Positions 6,268-13,860 of a stretch of 18,900 nt of DNA are shown here, in pieces (within the stretch, counting starts at the first letter, position 1; the number at the start of each line of letters is the position of its first letter). The notes under the pieces are model-generated. The model had not been told where the DNA came from. It made no database searches and was given only the letters and a program-made list of their open reading frames with translations. The stretch is from Erysipelotrichaceae bacterium UBA4808. GTDB lineage: Bacteria; Bacillota_I; Bacilli_A; Erysipelotrichales; Erysipelotrichaceae. Both the position numbers and the translations under genes were made by a program. The DNA is taken from positions 13,895 through 32,794 of the forward strand of contig DHGC01000012.1 in assembly GCA_002402585.1 (NCBI GenBank). The letters are read 5' to 3'.

Positions 6268-6290
6268 TGCAATTATGTTTCAATTGAAAC
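6263..6290. promoter_or_regulatory. Twin abutting 14-bp palindromes, putative operator of the fatty acid operon
   Basis: ATAATTGCAATTAT (6263-6276) and GTTTCAATTGAAAC (6277-6290) are each perfect palindromes and touch with no spacer. The first covers the -10 box and start point, and the second runs up to the ribosome binding site. A shorter palindrome, GCAATTGC (6251-6258), lies in the promoter spacer. All three share an AATTG core, with centres 15 and 14 bp apart. Position and symmetry suggest a repressor dimer array. Confidence 0.6.
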
Positions 6291-6304
6291 AAAGGAGATT
6301 AAAC

Positions 6305-6532
6305 ATGTTAGAACAAATCAAAAATGTCTTAGTAAATGCAATCCACGTCGATGCCGACTTAATTAAACCAGAAGCTAAATTAAAAGAAGATCTTGATATT
6401 GATTCACTGTCTGCTGTAGAGCTTGCCCTGGAACTGGAAACCAGCTTTGATATTCGTATCGAAGATGAAGAACTTTTGAAACTCATCACTGTGCAAGACG
6501 TTGTGGATATCGTCGAACGTAAAAAGGCTTAA
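6305..6532 (+). CDS. acpP: Acyl carrier protein
   Basis: A 75-aa acidic helical protein, the carrier of growing acyl chains in type II fatty acid synthesis. The phosphopantetheine site is DIDSLSAVEL with Ser34, and the usual helix II acidic face (ELALELE) follows. The ATG at 6305 has AAAGGAG 7 bases upstream; an in-frame ATG at 6275 would add ten residues but lies within the operator and has no ribosome binding site. It is the first gene of the lipid operon and is separated from accB by an intrinsic terminator, which should make it the most abundant product. It needs the PPTase encoded at 16920-17375 or a housekeeping AcpS. Confidence 0.95.
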   Translation: MLEQIKNVLVNAIHVDADLIKPEAKLKEDLDIDSLSAVELALELETSFDIRIEDEELLKLITVQDVVDIVERKKA

Positions 6533-6546
6533 ACGCCTTCTTTTTT
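6521..6546 (+). terminator. Partial intrinsic terminator between acpP and accB
   Basis: The stem AAGGC/GCCTT (6524-6528 with 6535-6539) with a 6-nt loop can extend past one mismatch into an A/T stem. It is followed by TTTTTT at 6541-6546 and then directly by the accB ATG. The acpP stop codon lies in the loop. The short stem suggests incomplete termination with readthrough into the acc/fab genes. Confidence 0.6.
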
Positions 6547-6966
6547 ATGGATACGAAACAACTCGAAGTCATTTTAGCTCTATTTGAAAAAAGCACAGTC
6601 AGTGAGATGGAGCTTGAAAGTGAAGCGTTCAAGCTTAAATTAAAACGAAATCCGGAAGTCCATGAAGTTAATTCGAGTCCTGTCATCCAACAAGCCCTTA
6701 TCCCAACAATTAAAGAAGATAATGCCCATTGGGTGAAAGCACCTTTAGTAGGTACGTATTATCATTCAGCGAATCCGGATGCGAAGCCTTATGTCGAGGT
6801 TGGACAAGTTGTTAAGGAAGGTCAAGTCATCTGTTTGATCGAAGCCATGAAAGTCATGAATGAAATCAAAGCAGATCGCAATGGTGTTGTTCAAGAGATC
6901 AAAGCAATTAATGGCAAAATGGTTGAGTACAACCAAGCCTTGGTTCGCATCGGAGATGCACCGTGA
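6547..6966 (+). CDS. accB: Biotin carboxyl carrier protein of acetyl-CoA carboxylase
   Basis: A 139-aa protein that carries biotin between the carboxylase and carboxyltransferase halves of ACC. The N-terminal oligomerisation helix is about 1-33. A short variable linker follows, and the C-terminal biotinyl domain (about 62-137) carries the biotinylation motif EAMKVMNEI with Lys102. The linker is shorter than in E. coli, where the protein is 156 aa. The ATG comes immediately after the T run of a terminator hairpin and has no Shine-Dalgarno, so initiation may depend on ribosomes finishing acpP 14 nt upstream. It overlaps accC by the GTGA junction. Confidence 0.94.
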   Translation: MDTKQLEVILALFEKSTVSEMELESEAFKLKLKRNPEVHEVNSSPVIQQALIPTIKEDNAHWVKAPLVGTYYHSANPDAKPYVEVGQVVKEGQVICLIEAMKVMNEIKADRNGVVQEIKAINGKMVEYNQALVRIGDAP

Positions 6967-8333
6967 TTAAAAAAATTCTCATCGCGAATCGAGGTGAGAT
7001 CGCTGTGCGGATCATTCGTGCTTGTAAAGATATAGGGATACAAACCGTTGCAATTTACTCCACTGCAGATCAGAGCGCTTTGCATGTTCAACTTGCGGAT
7101 GAGTCGGTCTGTGTTGGGGAAGCTAATAGCAAAGACAGTTATCTCAATGTCAATAACATCATTTCAGCTGCTTTATTGACACAAGCGGATGCAATCCACC
7201 CCGGTTTTGGTTTTTTAGCAGAGAACGCATCCTTTGCACGCTTAGCCCAAGCGTGTGGCTTGATTTTCATCGGACCTAAACCAGAAATCATTGATTTGAT
7301 GGGCAATAAGATCAATGCACGCATTGCGATGCATGAAGCCGGTGTTCCTTTGATCCCAGGTTCTTTTGAAGCCATTGCTTCATTGGAAGAAGGCATTAAT
7401 GCAGCAAATGAGATTGGCTATCCAATCATACTAAAGGCTGCAGCAGGCGGTGGGGGTCGTGGCATCCGCATCATCCATGATGAGGCAGCTTTTCGACAAG
7501 CCTTTGATGTTTTAAAACAAGAAGCAAAAAATTATTTTGATGATGATGCTTTGTATATGGAGAAGTTGTTTACAAGTGCAAAACATATTGAAGTACAAAT
7601 CTTGGGGGATCAATTTGGGAATGTGATTCATCTTTTTGAACGGGATTGTTCCTTTCAAAGAAGACACCAAAAGATGATTGAAGAAGCTCCGTGTCATCTG
7701 TTGAATGAAACACAACGCAAAGCCTTATGTGAAGATGCCTTAAAAGCAGCAAAAGCTGTTGGGTATGACAGTGTGGGTACCATCGAATTCTTAATGGATG
7801 AGAACTTCAACTACTATTTCATGGAAATGAATACACGCATTCAAGTGGAACATCCTGTGACCGAAATGATTACGGGCGTCGATATCGTCAAAGAACAGAT
7901 TCGCAGTGCAGATAAGCAGAAACTTAGTTACCAACAAAGTGATATCAAAATCTTGGGCAATGCCTTAGAATGTCGCATCATTGCGGAAGATTATCGCAAT
8001 GATTTCAAACCATCAGTGGGAAAGATCAGCTTCTATCATGCACCTGGTGGTAAAGACATCCGTGTGGACAGTGCCTTGTATACCAATTATGAATTGTCTC
8101 CCTTTTATGATTCCATGATGGCTAAGATCATTAGTTTCGGACCTTCACGGTTACACGCGATTAAGCGTATGCGATCCGCCTTGGAAGAAACCATCATTGA
8201 AGGTGTGGAGAACAATCTCGAATTTTGTTATTTCACATTGTTCAATCCGCAATTTGTCGCAGGTCGTTATACAACGGACTTCGCGAATGCCTGGATCAAG
8301 GAGTTAAACGAACGTGAATCAACCCTTTCATAA
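6963..8333 (+). CDS. accC: Acetyl-CoA carboxylase, biotin carboxylase subunit
   Basis: A 456-aa ATP-grasp enzyme that carboxylates biotin on AccB with bicarbonate and ATP. The N-terminal IANRGEIAVRIIRACK (7-22) is typical. The ATP glycine loop is KAAAGGGGRGIRI (158-170), the bicarbonate/ATP site ERDCSFQRRHQKMIEEAP spans 226-243, and the metal site EMNTRIQVEHPVTE spans 288-301. Length matches the 445-455 aa family norm. The start is GTG, overlapping the accB stop as GTGA and giving translational coupling. The last 20 bases overlap accD. Confidence 0.96.
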   Translation: MIKKILIANRGEIAVRIIRACKDIGIQTVAIYSTADQSALHVQLADESVCVGEANSKDSYLNVNNIISAALLTQADAIHPGFGFLAENASFARLAQACGLIFIGPKPEIIDLMGNKINARIAMHEAGVPLIPGSFEAIASLEEGINAANEIGYPIILKAAAGGGGRGIRIIHDEAAFRQAFDVLKQEAKNYFDDDALYMEKLFTSAKHIEVQILGDQFGNVIHLFERDCSFQRRHQKMIEEAPCHLLNETQRKALCEDALKAAKAVGYDSVGTIEFLMDENFNYYFMEMNTRIQVEHPVTEMITGVDIVKEQIRSADKQKLSYQQSDIKILGNALECRIIAEDYRNDFKPSVGKISFYHAPGGKDIRVDSALYTNYELSPFYDSMMAKIISFGPSRLHAIKRMRSALEETIIEGVENNLEFCYFTLFNPQFVAGRYTTDFANAWIKELNERESTLS

Positions 8334-9186
8334 ACGAAAAGAGCGTTTGAATTTGTTTCAAACTCTTTTTGGTAAAAAGAAAAATATCAAAGTCACTTCT
8401 AGTGAGATGAACATCGAAATGTGTCCAAAATGTTCGACAGCGATTGAAAGTCAAACATTGAAGCAACAGAACTTTGTTTGTTTACAGTGCAATCATCATT
8501 TCCCAATGCGTGCTTATGATCGCATCGATGCTCATTTTGATGCCGGTAGTTTCATTGAAATCTACGCAAAAGCCAACAGCAATCATCTGGACTCATTTCC
8601 AGATTACTTAAATAAACTGACGAAATATCAGAAACAAAGTGATCTAAATGAGGCAGTCGTCGTTGGTACGGCTCTTATTGCGAATCAAAAAGTGGCCGTT
8701 GCGATCATGGACAGTCGTTTCATGATGGGTAGTATGGGCCAAATCGTGGGTGAGAAGATCACACGCATCATCGAGTTGGCGGATCGTCGTCACTATCCTT
8801 TAATCATATTTACCGCATCCGGTGGAGCGCGCATGCAAGAAGGCATCTTGTCTTTGGTACAAATGGCCAAGACCAGTGCTGCACTCGAACGCTTCCATCA
8901 AAACAATGGCTTATACATCAGTATTTTGACGCATCCAACAACCGGAGGCGTTAGTGCGAGCTTTGCGATGTTGGGTGACATCATCATAGCAGAACCCAAA
9001 GCCTTGATTGGTTTCGCAGGACGTCGTGTCATTGAGAAAACCCTGCAAGAACAGTTGCCGGATGATTTTCAAAGTGCTGAATTTCTTAAAGCAAAAGGCT
9101 TTGTGGATAAAATTGTGCATCGGAATGCATTACGTACATTTTTGATTCAAGTCTTAAAACTCCACAACCTAGAGGTCAAGGCATGA
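8314..9186 (+). CDS. accD: Acetyl-CoA carboxylase carboxyltransferase, beta subunit
   Basis: A 290-aa subunit that, with AccA, moves the carboxyl group from biotin to acetyl-CoA to give malonyl-CoA. The N-terminal zinc ribbon has Cys37, Cys40, Cys56 and Cys59 (CPKC and CLQC). The crotonase-fold core includes SGGARMQEG, LTHPTTGGVSASFAMLGD and PKALIGFAGRRVIEKTL. The GTG start has AAGGAG (8298-8303) 10 bases upstream within accC. It overlaps accA as ATGA. Confidence 0.95.
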   Translation: MNQPFHKRKERLNLFQTLFGKKKNIKVTSSEMNIEMCPKCSTAIESQTLKQQNFVCLQCNHHFPMRAYDRIDAHFDAGSFIEIYAKANSNHLDSFPDYLNKLTKYQKQSDLNEAVVVGTALIANQKVAVAIMDSRFMMGSMGQIVGEKITRIIELADRRHYPLIIFTASGGARMQEGILSLVQMAKTSAALERFHQNNGLYISILTHPTTGGVSASFAMLGDIIIAEPKALIGFAGRRVIEKTLQEQLPDDFQSAEFLKAKGFVDKIVHRNALRTFLIQVLKLHNLEVKA

Positions 9187-9983
9187 AAAACTTAAGTGCA
9201 TGGGAGCGGATTACAATCGCACGATCCCAAAATCGTTTAAAAGCGTTGGATTTGATTCCACATCTTTTTGATCATTTTGTCGAATTACATGGTGATCGAC
9301 TCTACGGAGACGATCGTGCATTGGTGGGTGGCCTTGCGAGTTTTGAAGGTCAAGCCGTTACCGTCTTAGCACAGTCAAAAGGTCGTAATTTGGATGAGAA
9401 TCTAAGCTGCAACTTTGGGATGTTGCATCCTGAGGGCTATCGTAAAGCGATGCGCTTGGCAAAACAAGCTGAAAAGTTCAAACGTCCCATCATCACCATT
9501 ATTGACACTGCTGGGGCTTATCCAGGTAAAGAGGCAGAAGAACGTGGACAAGCTGAGGCGATTGCGCAATGTTTGAAGCTATTCTCGCAAATAAAAGTAC
9601 CCGTAATTGCCTTGGTTTTATCGGAAGGAGGCAGCGGTGGTGCCTTGGCTTTGAGTGTTGCGAATAAGATCTACATGTTTGAGAATGCGGTCTATTCGAT
9701 CCTTTCCCCTGAAGGCTTTGCCAGTATCTTATGGAAAGATGAAACACGTGCTAAAGAAGCTGCTGAGCTTATGGAATGCACAGCCTTTGATTTACAGGCG
9801 AAAGGATTCATCGACCGGATCATTGAAGAAGCGGAATTGGGACTTGAATCTGACCCTTTATTTAGCATCGTTCAAATCAAAGATGCCATTCGTCAAGATC
9901 TGAATGTTTTACATAAAATGAAACTGAACGTGATGTTGGAACACCGTTACCAGAAGTTTAGAAAGCTAGGGTCACATCTATGA
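9183..9983 (+). CDS. accA: Acetyl-CoA carboxylase carboxyltransferase, alpha subunit
   Basis: A 266-aa partner of AccD in the A2D2 carboxyltransferase. Recognisable blocks are LHGDRLYGDDRALVGGLA (42-59 region), the oxyanion segment IDTAGAYPGKEAEERGQ, and LSEGGSGGALAL followed by YSILSPEGFASILWKD. It is shorter than E. coli AccA (about 319 aa) because the N- and C-terminal extensions are reduced, as is common in Firmicutes. The start ATGA overlaps the accD stop and the end overlaps fabH by ATGA, so the acc genes and fabH form one translationally coupled run. Confidence 0.95.
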   Translation: MKNLSAWERITIARSQNRLKALDLIPHLFDHFVELHGDRLYGDDRALVGGLASFEGQAVTVLAQSKGRNLDENLSCNFGMLHPEGYRKAMRLAKQAEKFKRPIITIIDTAGAYPGKEAEERGQAEAIAQCLKLFSQIKVPVIALVLSEGGSGGALALSVANKIYMFENAVYSILSPEGFASILWKDETRAKEAAELMECTAFDLQAKGFIDRIIEEAELGLESDPLFSIVQIKDAIRQDLNVLHKMKLNVMLEHRYQKFRKLGSHL

Positions 9984-10948
9984 GCATCGAAATCATCGGT
10001 TTTGGAAGTGCTCAAGCTGAGAAATGCGTTACCAATGCCGACCTTGCGAAAGCAGTGGATACAAATGATGCATGGATCCAAGAACGAACGGGTATCAAAC
10101 AACGTTATTTCAGTGTTTCGAAGAATACATCCGATTTGGCCAGTGAAGCAGCTTTGATGGCCATCCAAGATGCCAAAATCGATCCCAAAGTGATTGATTT
10201 GATTCTTGTGGCAACCATCACACCCGATGGTATGATGCCCAGTACAGCGAGTTTAGTCCAAGCGAAGTGTGGTTTGAATGCGCAAAACTGTTTAAGTTAT
10301 GACATCAATGCGGCGTGTACAGGCTTTATTGTGGCGATGCAAAACGCTCAAGCCATGCTTGAAGCGGGTTATATCAAGAATGCATTGGTCATTGGAGCTG
10401 AAACCTTAAGTAAGATCTTGGATTTCAATGATCGAACAACGAGTGTTTTGTTTGGGGATGGGGCAGGTGCGATCATTATGCGTAAGTCATCAACGAAGCA
10501 AATGCTTCACTATACGCGTAGTGAAGGGGATGTGCATGGTACATTGACCAGTGATGGACTCGCCTTGAATCCAGATATGAAATATGATCAAGTATCATCG
10601 CATTATCTTAGGATGCAAGGTCAAGCGGTCTTTCGATTTGCGGTTAGAGCGATTGAGGATGTGATCATTAACGTATTAACGCAAACAAAATTAGAAATTA
10701 ATCAGATTGATTGGATCGTACCGCACCAAGCCAATCGTCGCATCATTGAATATGTCGCAAATAAGATGAACATCGATCTGACGAAGTTTTATTTGAATTT
10801 AGATCAGTATGGCAACACCTCTTCTGCAAGCATCCCCATCGCCTTGAGCGAAATGAAGACAAAGGGATTGCTAAAGGAAGACATGCGTGTCATTTGTGTT
10901 GGCTTTGGGGCTGGATTGACCTGGGGCGGAAGCTACTTTGAGAGCTAA
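9980..10948 (+). CDS. fabH: Beta-ketoacyl-ACP synthase III
   Basis: A 322-aa thiolase-fold enzyme that starts fatty acid chains by condensing an acyl-CoA primer with malonyl-ACP. The Cys-His-Asn triad is present: Cys113 in NAACTGF, His249 in VPHQANRRI and Asn279 in YGNTSSASIP. The glycine-rich GFGAGLTWGG closes the C-terminus. Primer preference (acetyl or branched) cannot be judged. It is coupled to accA by ATGA; fabK follows after 8 bp with its own AAGGAGA. Confidence 0.96.
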   Translation: MSIEIIGFGSAQAEKCVTNADLAKAVDTNDAWIQERTGIKQRYFSVSKNTSDLASEAALMAIQDAKIDPKVIDLILVATITPDGMMPSTASLVQAKCGLNAQNCLSYDINAACTGFIVAMQNAQAMLEAGYIKNALVIGAETLSKILDFNDRTTSVLFGDGAGAIIMRKSSTKQMLHYTRSEGDVHGTLTSDGLALNPDMKYDQVSSHYLRMQGQAVFRFAVRAIEDVIINVLTQTKLEINQIDWIVPHQANRRIIEYVANKMNIDLTKFYLNLDQYGNTSSASIPIALSEMKTKGLLKEDMRVICVGFGAGLTWGGSYFES

Positions 10949-10956
10949 GGAGAGTT

Positions 10957-11904
10957 ATGTTAAATCAATTGTTAAAAATTAAGTATCCCATCATTCAAGG
11001 CGCGATGGCCAATATCGCCACCGCTAAATTTGCAGCAGCCGTATCCAACGCCGGTGCACTGGGTGTCATCGGAACAGGCGCAATGACCCCTGAACTGGCA
11101 CGTGCGGCCATTGAAGAATGTCGTACATTGACCAATCAACCCTTTGCGGTCAATGTGATGTTGATGAACCCACACAGTGATGCAATCATGGACATTATTT
11201 GTGAACTCAAGCCCGCTGTTGTCACAACAGGCGCTGGGAATCCAGGTAAATACATTGAAAAACTTAAAGCCAATGGTATCTTGGTTGTTCCCATCGTTCC
11301 AACCGTAGGTTTGGCTCGCCGCATGGAACAAGCAGGTGCAGACATGTTGATTGTGGAAGGCACAGAAGCAGGGGGTCATGTGGGTGAGCTTACAACCATG
11401 GCTTTGGTTCCACAAGTCTTTGATGCGGTAAAAATCCCCATCATCGCCGCTGGTGGCATTGCCGATGGCCGTGGTTATGTCGCAGCACTTGCTTTAGGCG
11501 CGATTGGTGTTCAAGTGGGAACCTGTTTATTGGTCGCGGATGAATGCCCAATTCATGAGAATTACAAACAAGCGATATTGGATGCGAAAGATACCGATAC
11601 GGTTGTAACTGGTCGAAGTGTTTCAGCACCTGTACGTATTAAGAAAAACGCGATGAGTCAGAAATACATTAAACTAGAACAAGCTGGTGCTGTTCGTGAT
11701 GAGTTGGAGAAACTAACTTTAGGGTCTCTTCGTAAAGCGGTTTTTGATGGTGATATGGATAATGGCTCGGTTATGATGGGGCAAATTGCGGGTATGGTCA
11801 AGGAACGAAAATCTTTGGCTCAAATCTTTTCAGATATGACAATGGAAGCAAAGCAGGTGTATGCTCAAATCCAGACCAATGTAAATGGGGATGAATATGC
11901 TTAA
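10957..11904 (+). CDS. fabK: Enoyl-ACP reductase II (FMN type)
   Basis: A 315-aa TIM-barrel flavoprotein that reduces trans-2-enoyl-ACP at the end of each elongation cycle, the triclosan-insensitive alternative to FabI. The FMN/phosphate loops are IIQGAMANIATAKFAAAVS (12-30), TGAGNPG, EGTEAGGHVGE with active-site His141, and AAGGIADGRGYVAALALGA. The C-terminal GSVMMGQIAGMVKERKS is characteristic of FabK rather than of nitronate monooxygenases. It has an AAGGAGA ribosome binding site. No fabI or fabL is seen in the operon, so this should be the enoyl reductase of the system. It is followed by a distant paralogue. Confidence 0.93.
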   Translation: MLNQLLKIKYPIIQGAMANIATAKFAAAVSNAGALGVIGTGAMTPELARAAIEECRTLTNQPFAVNVMLMNPHSDAIMDIICELKPAVVTTGAGNPGKYIEKLKANGILVVPIVPTVGLARRMEQAGADMLIVEGTEAGGHVGELTTMALVPQVFDAVKIPIIAAGGIADGRGYVAALALGAIGVQVGTCLLVADECPIHENYKQAILDAKDTDTVVTGRSVSAPVRIKKNAMSQKYIKLEQAGAVRDELEKLTLGSLRKAVFDGDMDNGSVMMGQIAGMVKERKSLAQIFSDMTMEAKQVYAQIQTNVNGDEYA

Positions 11905-12943
11905 GCTTGACAAATTACGTGTGCCCTTGATTCAAGGTGGGATGGGGATTGGTGTATCTCTTGGTAATCTTGCAGGACACGTAATGTTGGAAGGGGGTCT
12001 GGGTGTGATTTCGGCCGCTCAGCCGGGCTATCGTGAAGCTGATTTTTATCAGAACACAATCGAAGCCAATCTTCGGGCGCTTAAAAAAGAAGTTGCTAAA
12101 GCTCGAACCATCAGTCAAGGGAATGGATTATTGGGCATCAATATCATGGTTGCGGCTGAAGATTATGATTGCTATGTCAAAGCCATTAGTCAAATGGATA
12201 TCGATGTGATCATTTCAGGTGCAGGCTTGCCTTTGGAATTACCGAGTTTAGTTGGTGAATCCAAAGTAGCATTGGCCCCGATTATCTCAAGTGCGAAAGC
12301 AGCCTTTCTTTTGAGCAGACGTTGGCTCTCAAGAAGTCAACGTTTGCCTGACATGTTAATCATAGAAGGCCCACTTGCAGGAGGTCATCTCGGTTTTTCT
12401 TGGTCAGATTTAAAAGAAGAAAAGACGCAAGATCTTGCGACCATATTGAATGAAGTGCTTATTGTTTTAAAAGATCAAGCATGGGATATTCCTGTTTTTG
12501 TGGCAGGCGGTGTCTATACCGTTGAAGACATTCAAAACTACTTAACTTTAGGTGCACAGGGTGTGCAAATGGCAACACGTTTCATCGCAACGCATGAATG
12601 TGATGCGGATATCCAATTTAAACAAGCTTTCGTCACTGCTAAGCAGGAAGATATTCGTTTCGTCATCAGTCCATCCGGTTACCCTGGACGTGCCATTGAT
12701 AATCCTTTGGTCGATACTTTGATGCGTAATGAGAAAGTTAAAGTGAAACGTTGTGTGAACTGTTTAAAACCTTGTAACCCAGCTACCACACCGTATTGCA
12801 TCACTGAGGCTTTGATTCATGCGGTCAAGGGCAATGTTCAAGATGGCTTGATTTTCACCGGAACAAATGGGTATCGCATTGATAAAATCGTTTCAGTAAA
12901 AGAATTGATTGAGGAGCTCTTTCCTCAAGCGGTATTCCTATGA
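11897..12943 (+). CDS. FabX-like / nitronate monooxygenase-family flavoprotein with C-terminal Cys cluster
   Basis: A 348-aa TIM-barrel protein of the 2-nitropropane dioxygenase family, distantly related to FabK. Flavin loops are PLIQGGMGIGVSLGNLAG (10-27), ISGAGLP, EGPLAGGHLGF with the presumed catalytic His164, VAGGVYTVEDI and GAQGVQMATRF. Unlike FabK it has a C-terminal block with Cys286, Cys289, Cys293 and Cys301, followed by GLIFTGTNGYRIDKIVSV. From memory this block closely matches Helicobacter pylori FabX, an FMN/[4Fe-4S] acyl-ACP dehydrogenase/isomerase that makes unsaturated fatty acids. A generic label would be nitronate monooxygenase. I chose the ATG at 11897 because GGGGA lies 5 bases before it; in-frame ATGs at 11885 and 11891 are less well placed. 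Placement inside the operon argues for a lipid role. Confidence 0.8.
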   Translation: MLKLDKLRVPLIQGGMGIGVSLGNLAGHVMLEGGLGVISAAQPGYREADFYQNTIEANLRALKKEVAKARTISQGNGLLGINIMVAAEDYDCYVKAISQMDIDVIISGAGLPLELPSLVGESKVALAPIISSAKAAFLLSRRWLSRSQRLPDMLIIEGPLAGGHLGFSWSDLKEEKTQDLATILNEVLIVLKDQAWDIPVFVAGGVYTVEDIQNYLTLGAQGVQMATRFIATHECDADIQFKQAFVTAKQEDIRFVISPSGYPGRAIDNPLVDTLMRNEKVKVKRCVNCLKPCNPATTPYCITEALIHAVKGNVQDGLIFTGTNGYRIDKIVSVKELIEELFPQAVFL

Positions 12944-13860
12944 AAATTGGCTTCATCTTTGGTGGTCAAGGATCTCAAGTTGTTGGAATGGGACAGGATG
13001 TGTATGAACATTATCCAGCATCAAAGGAACTATTTGATCAAGTGAATTGTGGTTTTGACGTCAAAGATGTCTGTTTCAACGGACCACAGGAACGTTTGAA
13101 TCAGACACAGTATACTCAGCCTTCTTTATTGCTTACTTCACTCGCCATCGCTGAAGCGCTGCGGAGTGAGGGCATCCTTGCGGATGTGTGTGCAGGATTA
13201 AGTTTAGGCGAGTACAGTGCTTTGTGTTATGCGAAGGCAATTGAAGTGGAACAAGCGATTGATGTGGTGGTTAAACGGGGTCGTTTGATGCAAGAAGCCT
13301 TGCCAGCGAATACTAGTGGCATGGTTGCGGTTTTAAGCTCAGATTTACAAACAATTCAAAGGATTGTAAGTGAGAGTCAAAAGGAACTTGACGAAGTACT
13401 TGAGATTGCGAATTACAACAGTCCTAATCAAACCGTCATCAGTGGTCAGAAAGCTGTCCTTGATTTAGCAATTAGTCGTTTGAAAGAAGCTTCGATGCGG
13501 GTATTGCCACTCAATGTCTCAGGTGCATTCCATTCGTCGCTTTTGAAAGAAGCTGGGCAACAGCTAAAGACTGTCTTGCAAATGGCAACGATTAACGAAC
13601 CACAGATTCCAGTTCTATTCAATGTGAGTGGTGATGTGGAAAAGGATATCGTAAATGCCTTGACACAACAGATTCACAGTTCTGTGCAATGGGTTAAAAC
13701 AATCGAACGGATGCATGCACTGGGGACTGATGTATTTGTGGAAATCAGTCCCAAGAACACTTTGGATAAGCTGGTTAAGCAAATCATTCCAGATGCGAAG
13801 GTATTCACAGTTCGTGATACAAAGGACATCGAAGTTTTGAAAGGAGTTCTCCATGGGTAA
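12940..13860 (+). CDS. fabD: Malonyl-CoA:ACP transacylase
   Basis: A 306-aa enzyme that transfers malonyl from CoA to ACP. The N-terminal FIFGGQGSQVVGMG (6-18) carries the oxyanion Gln. The nucleophile motif GLSLGEYSAL has Ser88, the malonate-binding Arg113 is in VKRGRLMQ, and the catalytic His198 is in VSGAFHSSLL. Length matches the family (about 308 aa). It starts by ATGA overlap with the FabX-like gene and its last 8 bases overlap fabG. Confidence 0.96.
   Translation: MKIGFIFGGQGSQVVGMGQDVYEHYPASKELFDQVNCGFDVKDVCFNGPQERLNQTQYTQPSLLLTSLAIAEALRSEGILADVCAGLSLGEYSALCYAKAIEVEQAIDVVVKRGRLMQEALPANTSGMVAVLSSDLQTIQRIVSESQKELDEVLEIANYNSPNQTVISGQKAVLDLAISRLKEASMRVLPLNVSGAFHSSLLKEAGQQLKTVLQMATINEPQIPVLFNVSGDVEKDIVNALTQQIHSSVQWVKTIERMHALGTDVFVEISPKNTLDKLVKQIIPDAKVFTVRDTKDIEVLKGVLHG

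Noticed and set aside
6206..6290. FapR, FabT or BirA operator in the acpP/birA interval
   Set aside because: None of the known consensus patterns (TTAGTACCTA-type, TTTGAnnATCAAA-type, TTGTnAACC inverted repeat) is present.
6275..6304. Upstream in-frame ATG that would lengthen ACP by ten residues
   Set aside because: It has no Shine-Dalgarno, lies at the predicted transcription start inside the palindromes, and ACP families start at the 6305 ATG.
10972..11415. A 147-codon open frame on the minus strand inside fabK
   Set aside because: It lies wholly within the well-supported fabK gene and its Cys/His/Trp-rich translation shows no protein-like pattern.
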